Source: Clostridium punense (GTDB taxonomy: Bacteria; Bacillota; Clostridia; Clostridiales; Clostridiaceae). Taken from it: a stretch of 64,000 bases of DNA. The notes beneath the pieces are model-generated. The model had not been told where the DNA came from. It did not search any database and saw nothing but the letters and a program-made list of their open reading frames with translations. Both the position numbers and the translations under genes were made by a program. The stretch spans positions 169,484-233,483 of the forward strand of contig NZ_JAGGLL010000003.1 of the NCBI RefSeq assembly GCF_017874425.1, read 5' to 3'. Below, one piece after another: positions 25,598 through 33,821 of the stretch. Within the stretch, counting starts at the first letter, position 1, and each line of letters opens with the position of its first letter.

Positions 25598-26629
25598 ATG
25601 AATAACAAAATTTACAAAAAAAATATTTCTATTAAATCTACAAATTATCAAATTCATGCTAAAGCTCTCCCTACATTTATTAAGGACTATTTGAATTATT
25701 TAACTACAGTTAAGAATGTATCTGTTAATACCATAAATGCTTATTGTGCGGATTTAACCTTATTCCTTAAATTTTTATGTATTCATAAAAACCTTGTTAC
25801 CTTAAGCGACCCTATGGATTTTAATGACATTCCTATTCAACATCTAACTGTTGATATCTTAAAGGATTTACAACTTACAGATTTCTACAGCTACCTATCC
25901 TATGTTGAAAATGTAAGAAACAACGGCAATTATGCAAAAGCTCGTAAAGTGGCTTCTCTTAAATCTCTATTTAATTATCTTACTAGAAAAGCTAAGGTTT
26001 TATCCAGTGATCCAACTGGAGATTTAGAATCCCCAAAGCTTGGCAAACGAAATCCAATTTATCTTACCCTAGATGAAAGCAAAGATTTGCTCAATGCAGC
26101 TAAAAATAGAGATAAACATTCTGAAAGAGACTTTTGTATTATAACTTTATTTTTAAATTGTGGTCTTAGGTTATCAGAGCTTTGCAGTATTGATATCTCT
26201 AAAATCAAAGGAGATACTATTTCTATTTTAGGTAAAGGAAATAAAGAACGCACTATTTATTTAAATAAAGCCTCTATTAAAGCAATTTATAGATACTTAC
26301 CTATACGTAATGACCTTCAAGATAAAGTCTTTTTTGAGGATAAGGATGCCTTGTTTATTAGTGGTAAGTATAGACGAATTAACAAGAGGACTGTTGAAAG
26401 AATTGTTAAAAAATATGTTGGTTTAGCTGGCCTTGACAGGGATAAATATACCCCTCATAAATTAAGACACACTTCAGCTACACTAATGCATAAACACGGC
26501 GGAGTTGATATTAGAAGTCTTCAAGAAATTCTAGGTCATGAGAATATTGCTACTACACAAATTTACACCCATGTAGATAACGATAGATTAAGAAAGGCAA
26601 TTAAATCAAATCCACTAAATGAAGAATAG
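25598..26629 (+). CDS. Tyrosine recombinase (XerC/XerD-like)
   Basis: 343 aa, about 40 longer than usual XerC/D because of an N-terminal extension. SAM-like core-binding domain (about 25-145), then the catalytic domain with R191 (GLRLSEL), K213, H287/R290 (PHKLRHTS), H314 (LGHENI) and nucleophile Y323 (IYTHV). All active-site residues are present. May be the chromosome-dimer recombinase or a stand-alone integrase; no mobile-element genes flank it. ATG follows TTGGAGGTACTAA. Confidence 0.9.
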   Translation: MNNKIYKKNISIKSTNYQIHAKALPTFIKDYLNYLTTVKNVSVNTINAYCADLTLFLKFLCIHKNLVTLSDPMDFNDIPIQHLTVDILKDLQLTDFYSYLSYVENVRNNGNYAKARKVASLKSLFNYLTRKAKVLSSDPTGDLESPKLGKRNPIYLTLDESKDLLNAAKNRDKHSERDFCIITLFLNCGLRLSELCSIDISKIKGDTISILGKGNKERTIYLNKASIKAIYRYLPIRNDLQDKVFFEDKDALFISGKYRRINKRTVERIVKKYVGLAGLDRDKYTPHKLRHTSATLMHKHGGVDIRSLQEILGHENIATTQIYTHVDNDRLRKAIKSNPLNEE

Positions 26630-26651
26630 ATAATAATCTTTCAAAGAACAG

Positions 26652-26680
26652 AAAAAAGGTGAGTCCCCTCACCTTTTTAA
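26652..26680. terminator. Bidirectional terminator
   Basis: Perfect stem AAAAAGGTGAG/CTCACCTTTTT with a 4-nt loop, between the recombinase and the converging Cys-rich gene. Confidence 0.9.
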
Positions 26681-26681
26681 A

Positions 26682-27113
26682 TTATTTTATTTTATTTGGA
26701 TTTACAACGATTAAACCAGGATATTTCTCCAGACCTAAGTCCTTTAAACTATCAGAATCCTCAAGTAAGTCCTTCAATTCATCAATATCATCGATATACT
26801 GCCAATTATTAGCTTCATCAAGAGCATCTATATACTCTTCCTCTATATAGTCATCCACACACTCTTCTAAAGAATCATCGTCTTCAAAATCATTATCAAA
26901 GTCACTAAAATCCTCAATGTTAATACTAACATTAGCTTGAGAATCTTCTTGCTTTTCAAAGACTTCATCAATTTTGATAGCTTTTACATCATAACCTTCA
27001 AGCTGTAGGCACTTTCCGCAGTTATCACAGGTTTTATTTTTATTTAATTCGCATACATCACATTCTCCACAATTATTGCAACTCTTAGTATTTTGAAAAA
27101 TGCACATTTCCAT
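26682..27113 (-). CDS. Cysteine-rich, acidic protein of unknown function
   Basis: 143 aa from the ATG at 27113, which has GAGGG upstream; a longer in-frame start lacks a ribosome site. The N-terminus carries two Cys clusters, CNNCGECDVC and CDNCGKC, that could hold Zn or an Fe-S cluster. The rest is strongly acidic (DFDNDFEDDDSLEECVDD) and ends YPGLIVVNPNKIK. I do not recognise a named family. Probably cytosolic. Confidence 0.65.
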   Translation of the reverse strand: MEMCIFQNTKSCNNCGECDVCELNKNKTCDNCGKCLQLEGYDVKAIKIDEVFEKQEDSQANVSINIEDFSDFDNDFEDDDSLEECVDDYIEEEYIDALDEANNWQYIDDIDELKDLLEDSDSLKDLGLEKYPGLIVVNPNKIK

Positions 27114-27212
27114 AATATCACTACCCTCTTTTAAATTATGATTGTAAACAATATTATATATTTTAACAAATATGAACGTGCATTTCAATATAAACTTAAA
27201 ATTGTTTTCCTA

Positions 27213-27737
27213 TTAAATATTGATTAATCCTGATGATGGCTGCTTATTTAAAGTATAAATACTATAATTCAAAACCAGTGCAAAGCAGCACCAAAGGAAA
27301 TATGGGATTAATAATAAACCGGCTATTTTATCCTTTCTGTAAAATAAGATTATAGTAATAACAATAAAAATTAATAAAATCGCTAAGTCAATTAGAGCTA
27401 AGAATATGTTTCCATAATAAAAGAATATTATTGACCACGCTAAGTTAAGAATAAATTGAATTGTAAATGCCACAATCTCCCTCCTTATATCTTCCCCTTG
27501 TTTTCCCAGCATTAGGATTCTATATAAGGCTATAGACATCAAAAAATATAGTATGGGCCATACTACTCCAAACACCCAAGGTGGTGGTGCAAAAACAGGT
27601 TTTTGAAGATTAGCATAAATCATAGCAGAACCTCTTGTAAGGTTTCCTACTATATAAGCTAACCCATTTATTAAGATAATACTAAGAAGTAATAAAAAAA
27701 AATCCTTTTTACCATTTACCTCTAAAACTTTTAACAT
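27213..27737 (-). CDS. tspO: TspO/MBR-family membrane protein
   Basis: 174 aa, five hydrophobic helices. Diagnostic motifs: LQKPVFAPPPWVFGVVWPIL, FILNLAWSIIFFYYG and LLLIPYFLWCCFALVLNYSI. TspO proteins bind porphyrins and related ligands in the membrane; bacterial function is debated. ATG after AGGGGGAATTTC. Monocistronic. Confidence 0.93.
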   Translation of the reverse strand: MLKVLEVNGKKDFFLLLLSIILINGLAYIVGNLTRGSAMIYANLQKPVFAPPPWVFGVVWPILYFLMSIALYRILMLGKQGEDIRREIVAFTIQFILNLAWSIIFFYYGNIFLALIDLAILLIFIVITIILFYRKDKIAGLLLIPYFLWCCFALVLNYSIYTLNKQPSSGLINI

Positions 27738-27900
27738 GAAATTCCCCCTAAAAATATTTTATTTCATACTGAATTTTATGAATTTATATTTAATTTTATA
27801 ACATCTTTTGTTTTATATATATAAATCTAGACAATAATAAATTTATGAATTATTATATATGGTATAAATTATTACTATAATTGCATAAGGAGGAAATAAT

Positions 27901-28392
27901 ATGGCAAGTTCATATTCTTTTGATGTAGTGTCAGAAATTGACATGCAAGAAGTTGATAATGCTATCAATCAAGCTCTAAAAGAAGTTAAACAAAGATATG
28001 ATTTTAAAGGAACGAAAACTGAAATTGTATTAGGAAAGGATGAAATTAAAATTCTTTCTGATGATGAGTATAAGCTTAATTCAGTTATAGACGTTTTAAA
28101 AACTAAGTTTATTAAACGTGGAATCTCTTCAAGAGCACTTGATATTAGTAAAATCGAAGAAGCTTCTATGGGAACTGCAAGAGTAACTGCAAAACTAGTT
28201 AAGGGAATTGCTACAGAAAAAGCAAAAAAGATGGTAGCTGATCTTAAAGCTAGTAAGATTAAAGTTCAAGCTCAAATCATGGATAACCAATTAAGAGTTT
28301 CTGGTAAGGATAAAGATGATTTACAAGCTGCAATACAGTTATTAAAGTCTAATGATTACGGAATTGATGTGCAGTTTACTAACTATAGGTAA
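27901..28392 (+). CDS. yajQ: YajQ-family nucleotide-binding protein
   Basis: 163 aa, full length. SYSFDVVSEIDMQEVDNA at the N-terminus, RYDFKGTKTEI, and the C-terminal DDLQAAIQLLKSNDYGIDVQ are invariant YajQ features. Members bind RNA or cyclic di-GMP in some species; the role in clostridia is unsettled. Cytosolic. ATG after AAGGAGGAAATAAT. Confidence 0.95.
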   Translation: MASSYSFDVVSEIDMQEVDNAINQALKEVKQRYDFKGTKTEIVLGKDEIKILSDDEYKLNSVIDVLKTKFIKRGISSRALDISKIEEASMGTARVTAKLVKGIATEKAKKMVADLKASKIKVQAQIMDNQLRVSGKDKDDLQAAIQLLKSNDYGIDVQFTNYR

Positions 28393-28582
28393 ATTTTTTT
28401 CTTAATATTTTATTATTAAATTATAAGTTATACTCTTTAACTGTAATGTATATTTTTATTTGAATTGGATAATTTAATAATGTATATAAAATATGACAAA
28501 TTTTAGGTTTTTATACTATTTATATTAAGTAGCATAGTAAAGGTATTATAATCTCACTAATAATTACACTAGGAGGAACATT

Positions 28583-28828
28583 ATGAAATCAACAGGAATA
28601 GTTAGAAAAGTAGATGAACTAGGAAGAATAGTAATCCCAATAGAATTAAGAAGAACACTGGATATTGAAATAAAAGATGCTTTGGAGATATATGTTGATA
28701 GAGATCAAATTATCCTTAAAAAATATGAGCCTGCTTGCATATTCTGTGGTAATGCAAGAGATATTAAAAACTTCAAAGGAAAAAACATATGTCATGAATG
28801 TCTTAGTTCTTTAGCAACACCTGAATAG
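28583..28828 (+). CDS. AbrB-type transition-state regulator
   Basis: 81 aa. The N-terminal swapped-hairpin AbrB/SpoVT domain is clear: MKSTGIVRKVDELGRIVIPI and ELRRTLDI. The C-terminus has CIFCGNARDIKNFKGKNIC with two CxxC-like pairs, probably zinc-binding, as in clostridial AbrB proteins. DNA-binding global regulator. ATG after ACTAGGAGGAACATT. A 22-bp terminator follows. Confidence 0.9.
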   Translation: MKSTGIVRKVDELGRIVIPIELRRTLDIEIKDALEIYVDRDQIILKKYEPACIFCGNARDIKNFKGKNICHECLSSLATPE

Positions 28829-28840
28829 TACATAAAAATC

Positions 28841-28895
28841 TAATATAAAAATAAGTGAAGAGATTAAATCCTACTCTTCACTTATTTTTATATTA
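28841..28895. terminator. Bidirectional terminator between the AbrB-like gene and the peroxiredoxin
   Basis: Perfect 22-bp stem with arms 28841-28862 and 28874-28895 and an 11-nt loop; the A/T-tract ends serve both strands. Confidence 0.9.
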
Positions 28896-28923
28896 TAAGT
28901 TAATTTTATTAGCTTTTATAAAC

Positions 28924-29382
28924 TTATCCTTTTATTTGATCTAAGATTTCATTTATGTCTGGTAAAGTGCCTAAATCATATAACTTAGTGTATTTAATTT
29001 TACCCTCTTCATCGATTAATATATTTACTCTCTCACTAATTCCATCATTGCTTCTGAATACCCCATAATCTGATGCTACTTTTCCATGAGGCCAAAAATC
29101 GGCTAAAAGCTGAATATTTTTAAGTTCAAGATGGTTATACCATGCTGCTTGAGTATACTGAGAGTCAATACTTATGCCATAAACCAAAGTATTGTTTTCT
29201 GTAAATATATTAAAATGCTCATCCAGAGCTTTTAATTGATTTTCTCACACAGGAGTAAATGCAACTGGATAAAAAGAAAGTAAAACTCGTTTTCCTTTTA
29301 GTTCTTCTAAACTAACCCTTTCTCCTCTATGGTTATTTAGTTCAAGGTTAGGTGCTTGATCTCCTACTTTTAATTCTTTCAT
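28924..29382 (-). CDS. Selenocysteine-containing peroxiredoxin (in-frame UGA at the peroxidatic position)
   Basis: 152 residues if UGA at 29245-29247 is read as Sec46. Start ATG 29382 follows AAAAAGGAGAGTTGTCT. The AhpC/BCP-like thioredoxin fold runs unbroken across the UGA: GDQAPNLELNNHRG, LLSFYPVAFTPV-Sec-ENQ, then VYGISIDSQYTQAAW. The family has its peroxidatic Cys exactly where the UGA lies (normally FTPVC). No Cys occurs anywhere in the protein, so without Sec it would have no catalytic thiol. A SECIS-like hairpin lies 10-35 nt downstream. Sec peroxiredoxins (PrxU) are known in amino-acid-fermenting clostridia. The alternative, a nonsense mutation, is less likely because flanking codons are intact. 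Reduces peroxides; reductant unknown. Confidence 0.85.
29210..29235 (-). promoter_or_regulatory. Bacterial SECIS-like hairpin for the peroxiredoxin UGA
   Basis: Minus strand, starting 10 nt after the UGA: stem TTAAAAGCTC, loop TGGAT, then GAGC, one bulged A, and TTTTAA, giving 10 pairs. The apical loop starts 20 nt after the UGA with G as its second base, within the limits used for bacterial SECIS elements (loop 16-37 nt away, G in its first two positions). Confidence 0.72.
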
Positions 29383-29486
29383 AGACAACTCTCCTTTTTA
29401 TAAATATTTACATTAAAGTTTTAACCTTTAATATTTTAATTATTCCAAATAAATCTGAAATAATATAATAATCATTCTTCACCTAT

Positions 29487-29530
29487 TTGACTAAAAATTC
29501 AATCAGGTGTATAATAATTCGAGAGTCGAA
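29487..29530 (+). promoter_or_regulatory. MarR-gene promoter with overlapping operator
   Basis: -35 TTGACT (29487-29492), 17-bp spacer, -10 TATAAT (29510-29515). Immediately after is the palindrome TTCGA-GAG-TCGAA (29518-29530), flanked by AT-rich arms, covering the likely transcription start. Placement suggests autorepression by the MarR protein encoded next. Confidence 0.7.
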
Positions 29531-29555
29531 ATATTATTATAATAGGAGTGTTTTT

Positions 29556-30005
29556 ATGGGGCTTTACAACGATAGCCAAGTTGAACAATTGGAATTTTTA
29601 CTTAGAAAAGTATGCTTTAATATAAGAAAAAGAGGGAGAGTTATACTAGAAGACTACGATATCACTCCTGCTCAATTTGATGCACTACAATTGATTATAA
29701 AGAATAAAGAGATCACTATAAGTGAAATTAGTAGTTATCTTGAACAAGCACCAAGTACTATAACAGATTTAATTGATAGAATGGAAAAGAATCAATTAGT
29801 TAAGAGGATTAAAGATCAAAAGGATAGAAGAATTGTAAGAGTTATCCCCTTAGAGAAGGGAAATAAAATACTAGATAATGTTTTAATTGAAAGATGCAAA
29901 TTTATTGATAACTCTTTAAAGGAAGTATGTAGTGAAGATAAAGAAAATTTCGAGAAATACTTAAATATACTTTTTAACGCATCTATGGAAGAAGAAAAAC
30001 AGTAA
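29556..30005 (+). CDS. MarR-family transcriptional regulator
   Basis: 149 aa from the ATG at 29556 (AGGAGTGTTTTT before it); an upstream in-frame TTG overlaps the -35 box and is rejected. Winged-helix features: DITPAQFDALQLI, ISEISSYLEQAPSTITDLID as recognition region, and RIKDQKDRRIVRVIP as wing. Cotranscribed with a MFS transporter 27 bp downstream, the classic MarR-efflux arrangement. Ligand unknown. Confidence 0.92.
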   Translation: MGLYNDSQVEQLEFLLRKVCFNIRKRGRVILEDYDITPAQFDALQLIIKNKEITISEISSYLEQAPSTITDLIDRMEKNQLVKRIKDQKDRRIVRVIPLEKGNKILDNVLIERCKFIDNSLKEVCSEDKENFEKYLNILFNASMEEEKQ

Positions 30006-30032
30006 TATTGCTTATTATTTAGGGGGATATTT

Positions 30033-31331
30033 ATGGTTGGGAAGACAGAAATGAAAAAGTCTAGTAGATTATTTATTGGATTTAAAAGATTTAATAAAAA
30101 GCGAAAACTTAATTTAGAACAAAACAATATATATTACTACACCTTAAATGGAGTATTGTTTACAATCGTTAATGAACTTTATAAAACCTTTGCTACAAAA
30201 TTTATCTTTAGATTAGGTGGAACAGAGTCCCATGTGGCATTATATAATGCACTTCCTGGCTTTGTTGCAGTGTTAGCCACAATTCCAGGACTAATCTTAA
30301 TAAGTAGAATTCAAAATAAAAAACAAAGCATGAGTAGGGCTTTTTACTTTAGTAGAATGTTTTTAGTTTTATTTGCTTTAGTGCCCTTTCTGCCGAGTGC
30401 TATAAGACCTTTAACCTTTGTTATTTTAATTAGCTTAATGAACTTTCCAGAATCAGTATCTGTCACTTCCCTTCAGAGCTATGTAGGAGATATTTTTACC
30501 CAAGATACTATTCCAGTAGCTATCACTACAAGAAGTAAATATTCAACTATAGCTCAAATATTATTTACTTTTATTATAGGTCAAACCTTAGGTTTAATCT
30601 CTAATATTTTTTCTGAAGGCACCGTAATTATTGTATATCAGATATTTTTTATTCTAGCCTTCCTAGTAGGCTTAGTTGAAATTAATACCTTTAAAAAGCT
30701 TAAGGAAGTAACGGAAACTGTGCAGAATAAGATTAATTTTAAAGAAGTGTTTAAGGAAATTAAAAGCACTAAACCTTTTATTAATTTCTTAATTTGCTCA
30801 GTAATATTTCACTTTGGTTGGCAAATGGGATGGCCTATGTTTAGTATATATCAAATTAAGTATCTAGGTGCAAATGAAACCTGGCTTACAATTATAAATA
30901 TAGCTTCTGCTATAATAATGATTTATTCTTATGGTTATTGGAGAAAAGTAATTCAAAAGAAAGGTAATGCCTTTGCAATGGCTGTAGCTACTTTAGGCAT
31001 GGCATTAACACCTTTATTATTCGTTATATCTAATAACCTTATTACCATGACCATAGTGTCAACGATCTCTGGTTTTTTTACTCCTGGGACTGTAACTGTT
31101 CTTTTGAATTCACTGTTAGAAGTTTCTCCAAGTAAAAATAGAGCCGTTTTTATAGGTTTTCATACCACAATCGTGAGTATAAGCTTGTGTATTGCTCCAT
31201 TAGTTGGAGATGTAATCTTAAGTAATACAAATATTAAGTACACCTTAGTTGTGGTTGCAATTCTAAGGCTAGTAGGAAGTATTGCTTTCTTTATTAGAAA
31301 TAAATATTTTAAATTAGAAGTAACTAGCTAA
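30033..31331 (+). CDS. MFS transporter
   Basis: 432 aa, about 11-12 hydrophobic helices after a basic 45-residue N-terminus. General MFS topology; the sequence has no drug-specific motif that I can name. ATG after TAGGGGGATATTT. Lies right behind the MarR gene, so efflux of a MarR ligand is the natural guess. Confidence 0.85.
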   Translation: MVGKTEMKKSSRLFIGFKRFNKKRKLNLEQNNIYYYTLNGVLFTIVNELYKTFATKFIFRLGGTESHVALYNALPGFVAVLATIPGLILISRIQNKKQSMSRAFYFSRMFLVLFALVPFLPSAIRPLTFVILISLMNFPESVSVTSLQSYVGDIFTQDTIPVAITTRSKYSTIAQILFTFIIGQTLGLISNIFSEGTVIIVYQIFFILAFLVGLVEINTFKKLKEVTETVQNKINFKEVFKEIKSTKPFINFLICSVIFHFGWQMGWPMFSIYQIKYLGANETWLTIINIASAIIMIYSYGYWRKVIQKKGNAFAMAVATLGMALTPLLFVISNNLITMTIVSTISGFFTPGTVTVLLNSLLEVSPSKNRAVFIGFHTTIVSISLCIAPLVGDVILSNTNIKYTLVVVAILRLVGSIAFFIRNKYFKLEVTS

Positions 31332-31334
31332 AAT

Positions 31335-31373
31335 AAAAAGTATGGATTGAATTACCTAATCCATACTTTTTTC
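31335..31373 (+). terminator. Terminator of the MarR-MFS operon
   Basis: Stem AAAAAGTATGGATT/AATCCATACTTTTT with a 9-nt loop and extra T residues; its 3' arm overlaps the last codons of the converging helicase gene. Confidence 0.88.
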
Positions 31374-33728
31374 TTTAAATTCACTAACCGCAATTTGGAG
31401 TTCTTCAATACTACTAACTTCTGCATAGGGAATCCATTCTTCAGGTATAATTTTTCTGTAAAGGTCACTGGAATATCTATCGTCGAGAAGACAAATAATA
31501 CCTTTATCTTCTTCTGTTCTAATTACTCTTCCTGCACCTTGGATAACCTTATTTATACCTGGAAAAGTGTACGCATAGTGAAAACCTAAATTGTTATGCT
31601 TATTAAAGTACCGTTGAATTAATTCCCTTTCAAAGCACAGTTGTGGCAACCCAACTCCCACAATTAAAGTTCCTTTTAATGCATCTCCCACTAAATCTAT
31701 TCCTTCAGAAAAGATACCTCCTAGAACACAAAAGGCTATTACTGTTTTGTCCTTGTCATAGAAAAATCGTAAAAACTCTTCCCTAGCCTCTTCTCCCATG
31801 GTGGCACTTTGAATAATAACATAATCTTCCGGATACGCTTCAATATATTTATTATAAACCTGAAACATATAGCTATAAGATGGAAAGAAAATTATATAAT
31901 TACCCTCATAGGCCACCTTCAAATTATATATATATGAAACTATGGTATCATAAGTAAGTTCTCTATAGTTATACCTTGTATTTATGTTCTCTCCAATAAT
32001 AACACTTCTATTCTTCGAAGGAAATGGTGATTTAAGTTTTAAAGAGTAATCCCCTTCTTCACCACCAAGAAGCTCCTTAAAATACTGAATAGGTGATAAT
32101 GTAGCTGAAAAAAATATTGCAGCTCTACCTTTTTTCAAAGTATTCTTAATCATTTCCCTAGGATTTAAGCAGAATAACTTCAGTTTTATATTTTGCCCTT
32201 CCTTTTCTACATAAGATACATACTCTTCATTATAAAACTCACTAATCCTTAGAAGGGTCAAAAATTCAAAATATACCTCTAAAAGCTCTTCATGAAATTC
32301 TTTTTCATCATTTTTAGCTAAATAGATATCACATTCCTCGGTAAAATCCTTGGATAATTTAATCAATTCTTTAGGCTCTTCCGTTAGGGTATAATTAACT
32401 TTATTTTCAAATTGATTCCTTAGCTTTATCATATAGCTGTTTATCTTGTTTAATTGTTTATAAATCTTAGGTTCAACACCTTTTAACTTTCTTTTTAAAT
32501 TTAGTATTGGTTCCTTGGAAACTTGTGCTGAGAACATTTCCCTTCCACGATCAACCAGATTGTGAGCTTCATCTACTAAAAATATATACTCCTCTTTGCT
32601 TTCCATAAAAAATCTCTTTAAATACACTCTTGGGTCAAATACATAATTATAATCACAGATAACCATATCGCTCCATAAAGTTAAATCTAAGGAGAACTCA
32701 AAGGGGCAAACAATATACTCTTTACTATATCTTTCAATGATTTCTCTTGAATAGCAATCTTCATTTTCTAGAATATTAAATAGCGCTTCGTTTACTCTAT
32801 CATAATGACCCTTAGCATATTCACAATGCTCAGGATTACATTCACAGCTTTCTTCAAAACAAATCTTTTCTTTTGCTGTAATTGTTGTTGATTTTAATCT
32901 TAGGCCTTTTTCCCTTAAAATACTTAAGGATTGCTCTGCCACTGTTCTTGTAATTGTTTTAGCTGTCAAATAAAAGATTCTATCTCCTGCCCCTTCTCCT
33001 AATGCTTTTATACTAGGAAAACAGGTGGACATAGTCTTTCCTATGCCTGTAGGAGCTTGAGCATATAGTTTTTTACCTTCCTTAATTGTTCTATATACAT
33101 TTATAGCTAAATCCCTTTGACCTTTTCTATAACCGTCAAAAGGAAATTTCAAATCTACTATAGAACTATCTCTAGTAGATATCCAATTTGAAGTAAAATT
33201 AGCCCAGTGTATATATTTACTCATTATCTCTTCTAAAAATTCCTCTAATTCATGTATGCTATAAGTCCTAGTAAAGTTTTTAACTTCCAAGGATTCAACA
33301 TGACAGTAAATTAATTCTATCTCAATAGTAGTTAATGAATTTTCAAGTGCGTACATATAACCATAGCACTTAGCTTGAGCCCAGTGAAGAAAATTATAAT
33401 CTGGTTCTAATAGAATTAAGTCTTTATTAGTGCTCTTAATTTCCATAACCGTAACAATTTCATCCTGAACTAAAATCCCATCTGCTCTTCCCTCTAAGAG
33501 AAAATTTAGGTTATCATAAGTAAATTCATGCTTTAGATGAAGTTCAGTATAAAATTTGGCTCTTTCATTATCTTGATATTGAGTTTTTATTGATTTTTGT
33601 AGCATTTGGTGAATTTTTGTTCCTTCTTGAGCTCTAGATATACTATTATAACTGCTATCTAAGTCACCACTCCTATATATAAATTCCACTAAGTTTCTAA
33701 CAGAGACTTTAATTTTATTGCTATTCAT
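31356..33728 (-). CDS. Rad3/DinG-like Fe-S helicase with N-terminal PD-(D/E)XK nuclease domain
   Basis: 790 aa. The N-terminal segment has LLEGRADGILV (D83) and VTVMEIKST (E96, K98), a PD-(D/E)XK nuclease signature of the Cas4/RecB type. Then Q-motif FDGYRKGQRDLA, Walker A APTGIGKT (225-232), a cysteine-rich Fe-S insertion (C290, C295, C297, C302 and C341) and DEAH box VDEAHN (386-389). The C-terminal helicase domain ends with QGAGRVIRTEEDKG. XPD-family 5'-3' helicase, probably DNA repair. Monocistronic. Confidence 0.9.
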   Translation of the reverse strand: MNSNKIKVSVRNLVEFIYRSGDLDSSYNSISRAQEGTKIHQMLQKSIKTQYQDNERAKFYTELHLKHEFTYDNLNFLLEGRADGILVQDEIVTVMEIKSTNKDLILLEPDYNFLHWAQAKCYGYMYALENSLTTIEIELIYCHVESLEVKNFTRTYSIHELEEFLEEIMSKYIHWANFTSNWISTRDSSIVDLKFPFDGYRKGQRDLAINVYRTIKEGKKLYAQAPTGIGKTMSTCFPSIKALGEGAGDRIFYLTAKTITRTVAEQSLSILREKGLRLKSTTITAKEKICFEESCECNPEHCEYAKGHYDRVNEALFNILENEDCYSREIIERYSKEYIVCPFEFSLDLTLWSDMVICDYNYVFDPRVYLKRFFMESKEEYIFLVDEAHNLVDRGREMFSAQVSKEPILNLKRKLKGVEPKIYKQLNKINSYMIKLRNQFENKVNYTLTEEPKELIKLSKDFTEECDIYLAKNDEKEFHEELLEVYFEFLTLLRISEFYNEEYVSYVEKEGQNIKLKLFCLNPREMIKNTLKKGRAAIFFSATLSPIQYFKELLGGEEGDYSLKLKSPFPSKNRSVIIGENINTRYNYRELTYDTIVSYIYNLKVAYEGNYIIFFPSYSYMFQVYNKYIEAYPEDYVIIQSATMGEEAREEFLRFFYDKDKTVIAFCVLGGIFSEGIDLVGDALKGTLIVGVGLPQLCFERELIQRYFNKHNNLGFHYAYTFPGINKVIQGAGRVIRTEEDKGIICLLDDRYSSDLYRKIIPEEWIPYAEVSSIEELQIAVSEFKEKSMD

Positions 33729-33777
33729 AACACTTCACCTTAACATAACATAATATAATTATAAAACTATTATATAA

Positions 33778-33806
33778 AAAGAAGGCAGATTCCATCTACC
33801 TTCTGA
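33778..33806 (-). terminator. Terminator of the ABC-F gene
   Basis: Minus strand: AGAAGGTAGAT/ATCTGCCTTCT stem with one mismatch, 3-nt loop, then TTTTTAT. Confidence 0.75.
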
Positions 33807-33821
33807 ACCTTAAAATAATAA

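Noticed and set aside
28924..29382. Peroxiredoxin as a pseudogene with a nonsense codon
   Set aside because: The reading frame is intact on both sides, the stop falls exactly on the catalytic Cys position and a SECIS-like hairpin follows. A random nonsense mutation at that one codon is unlikely.
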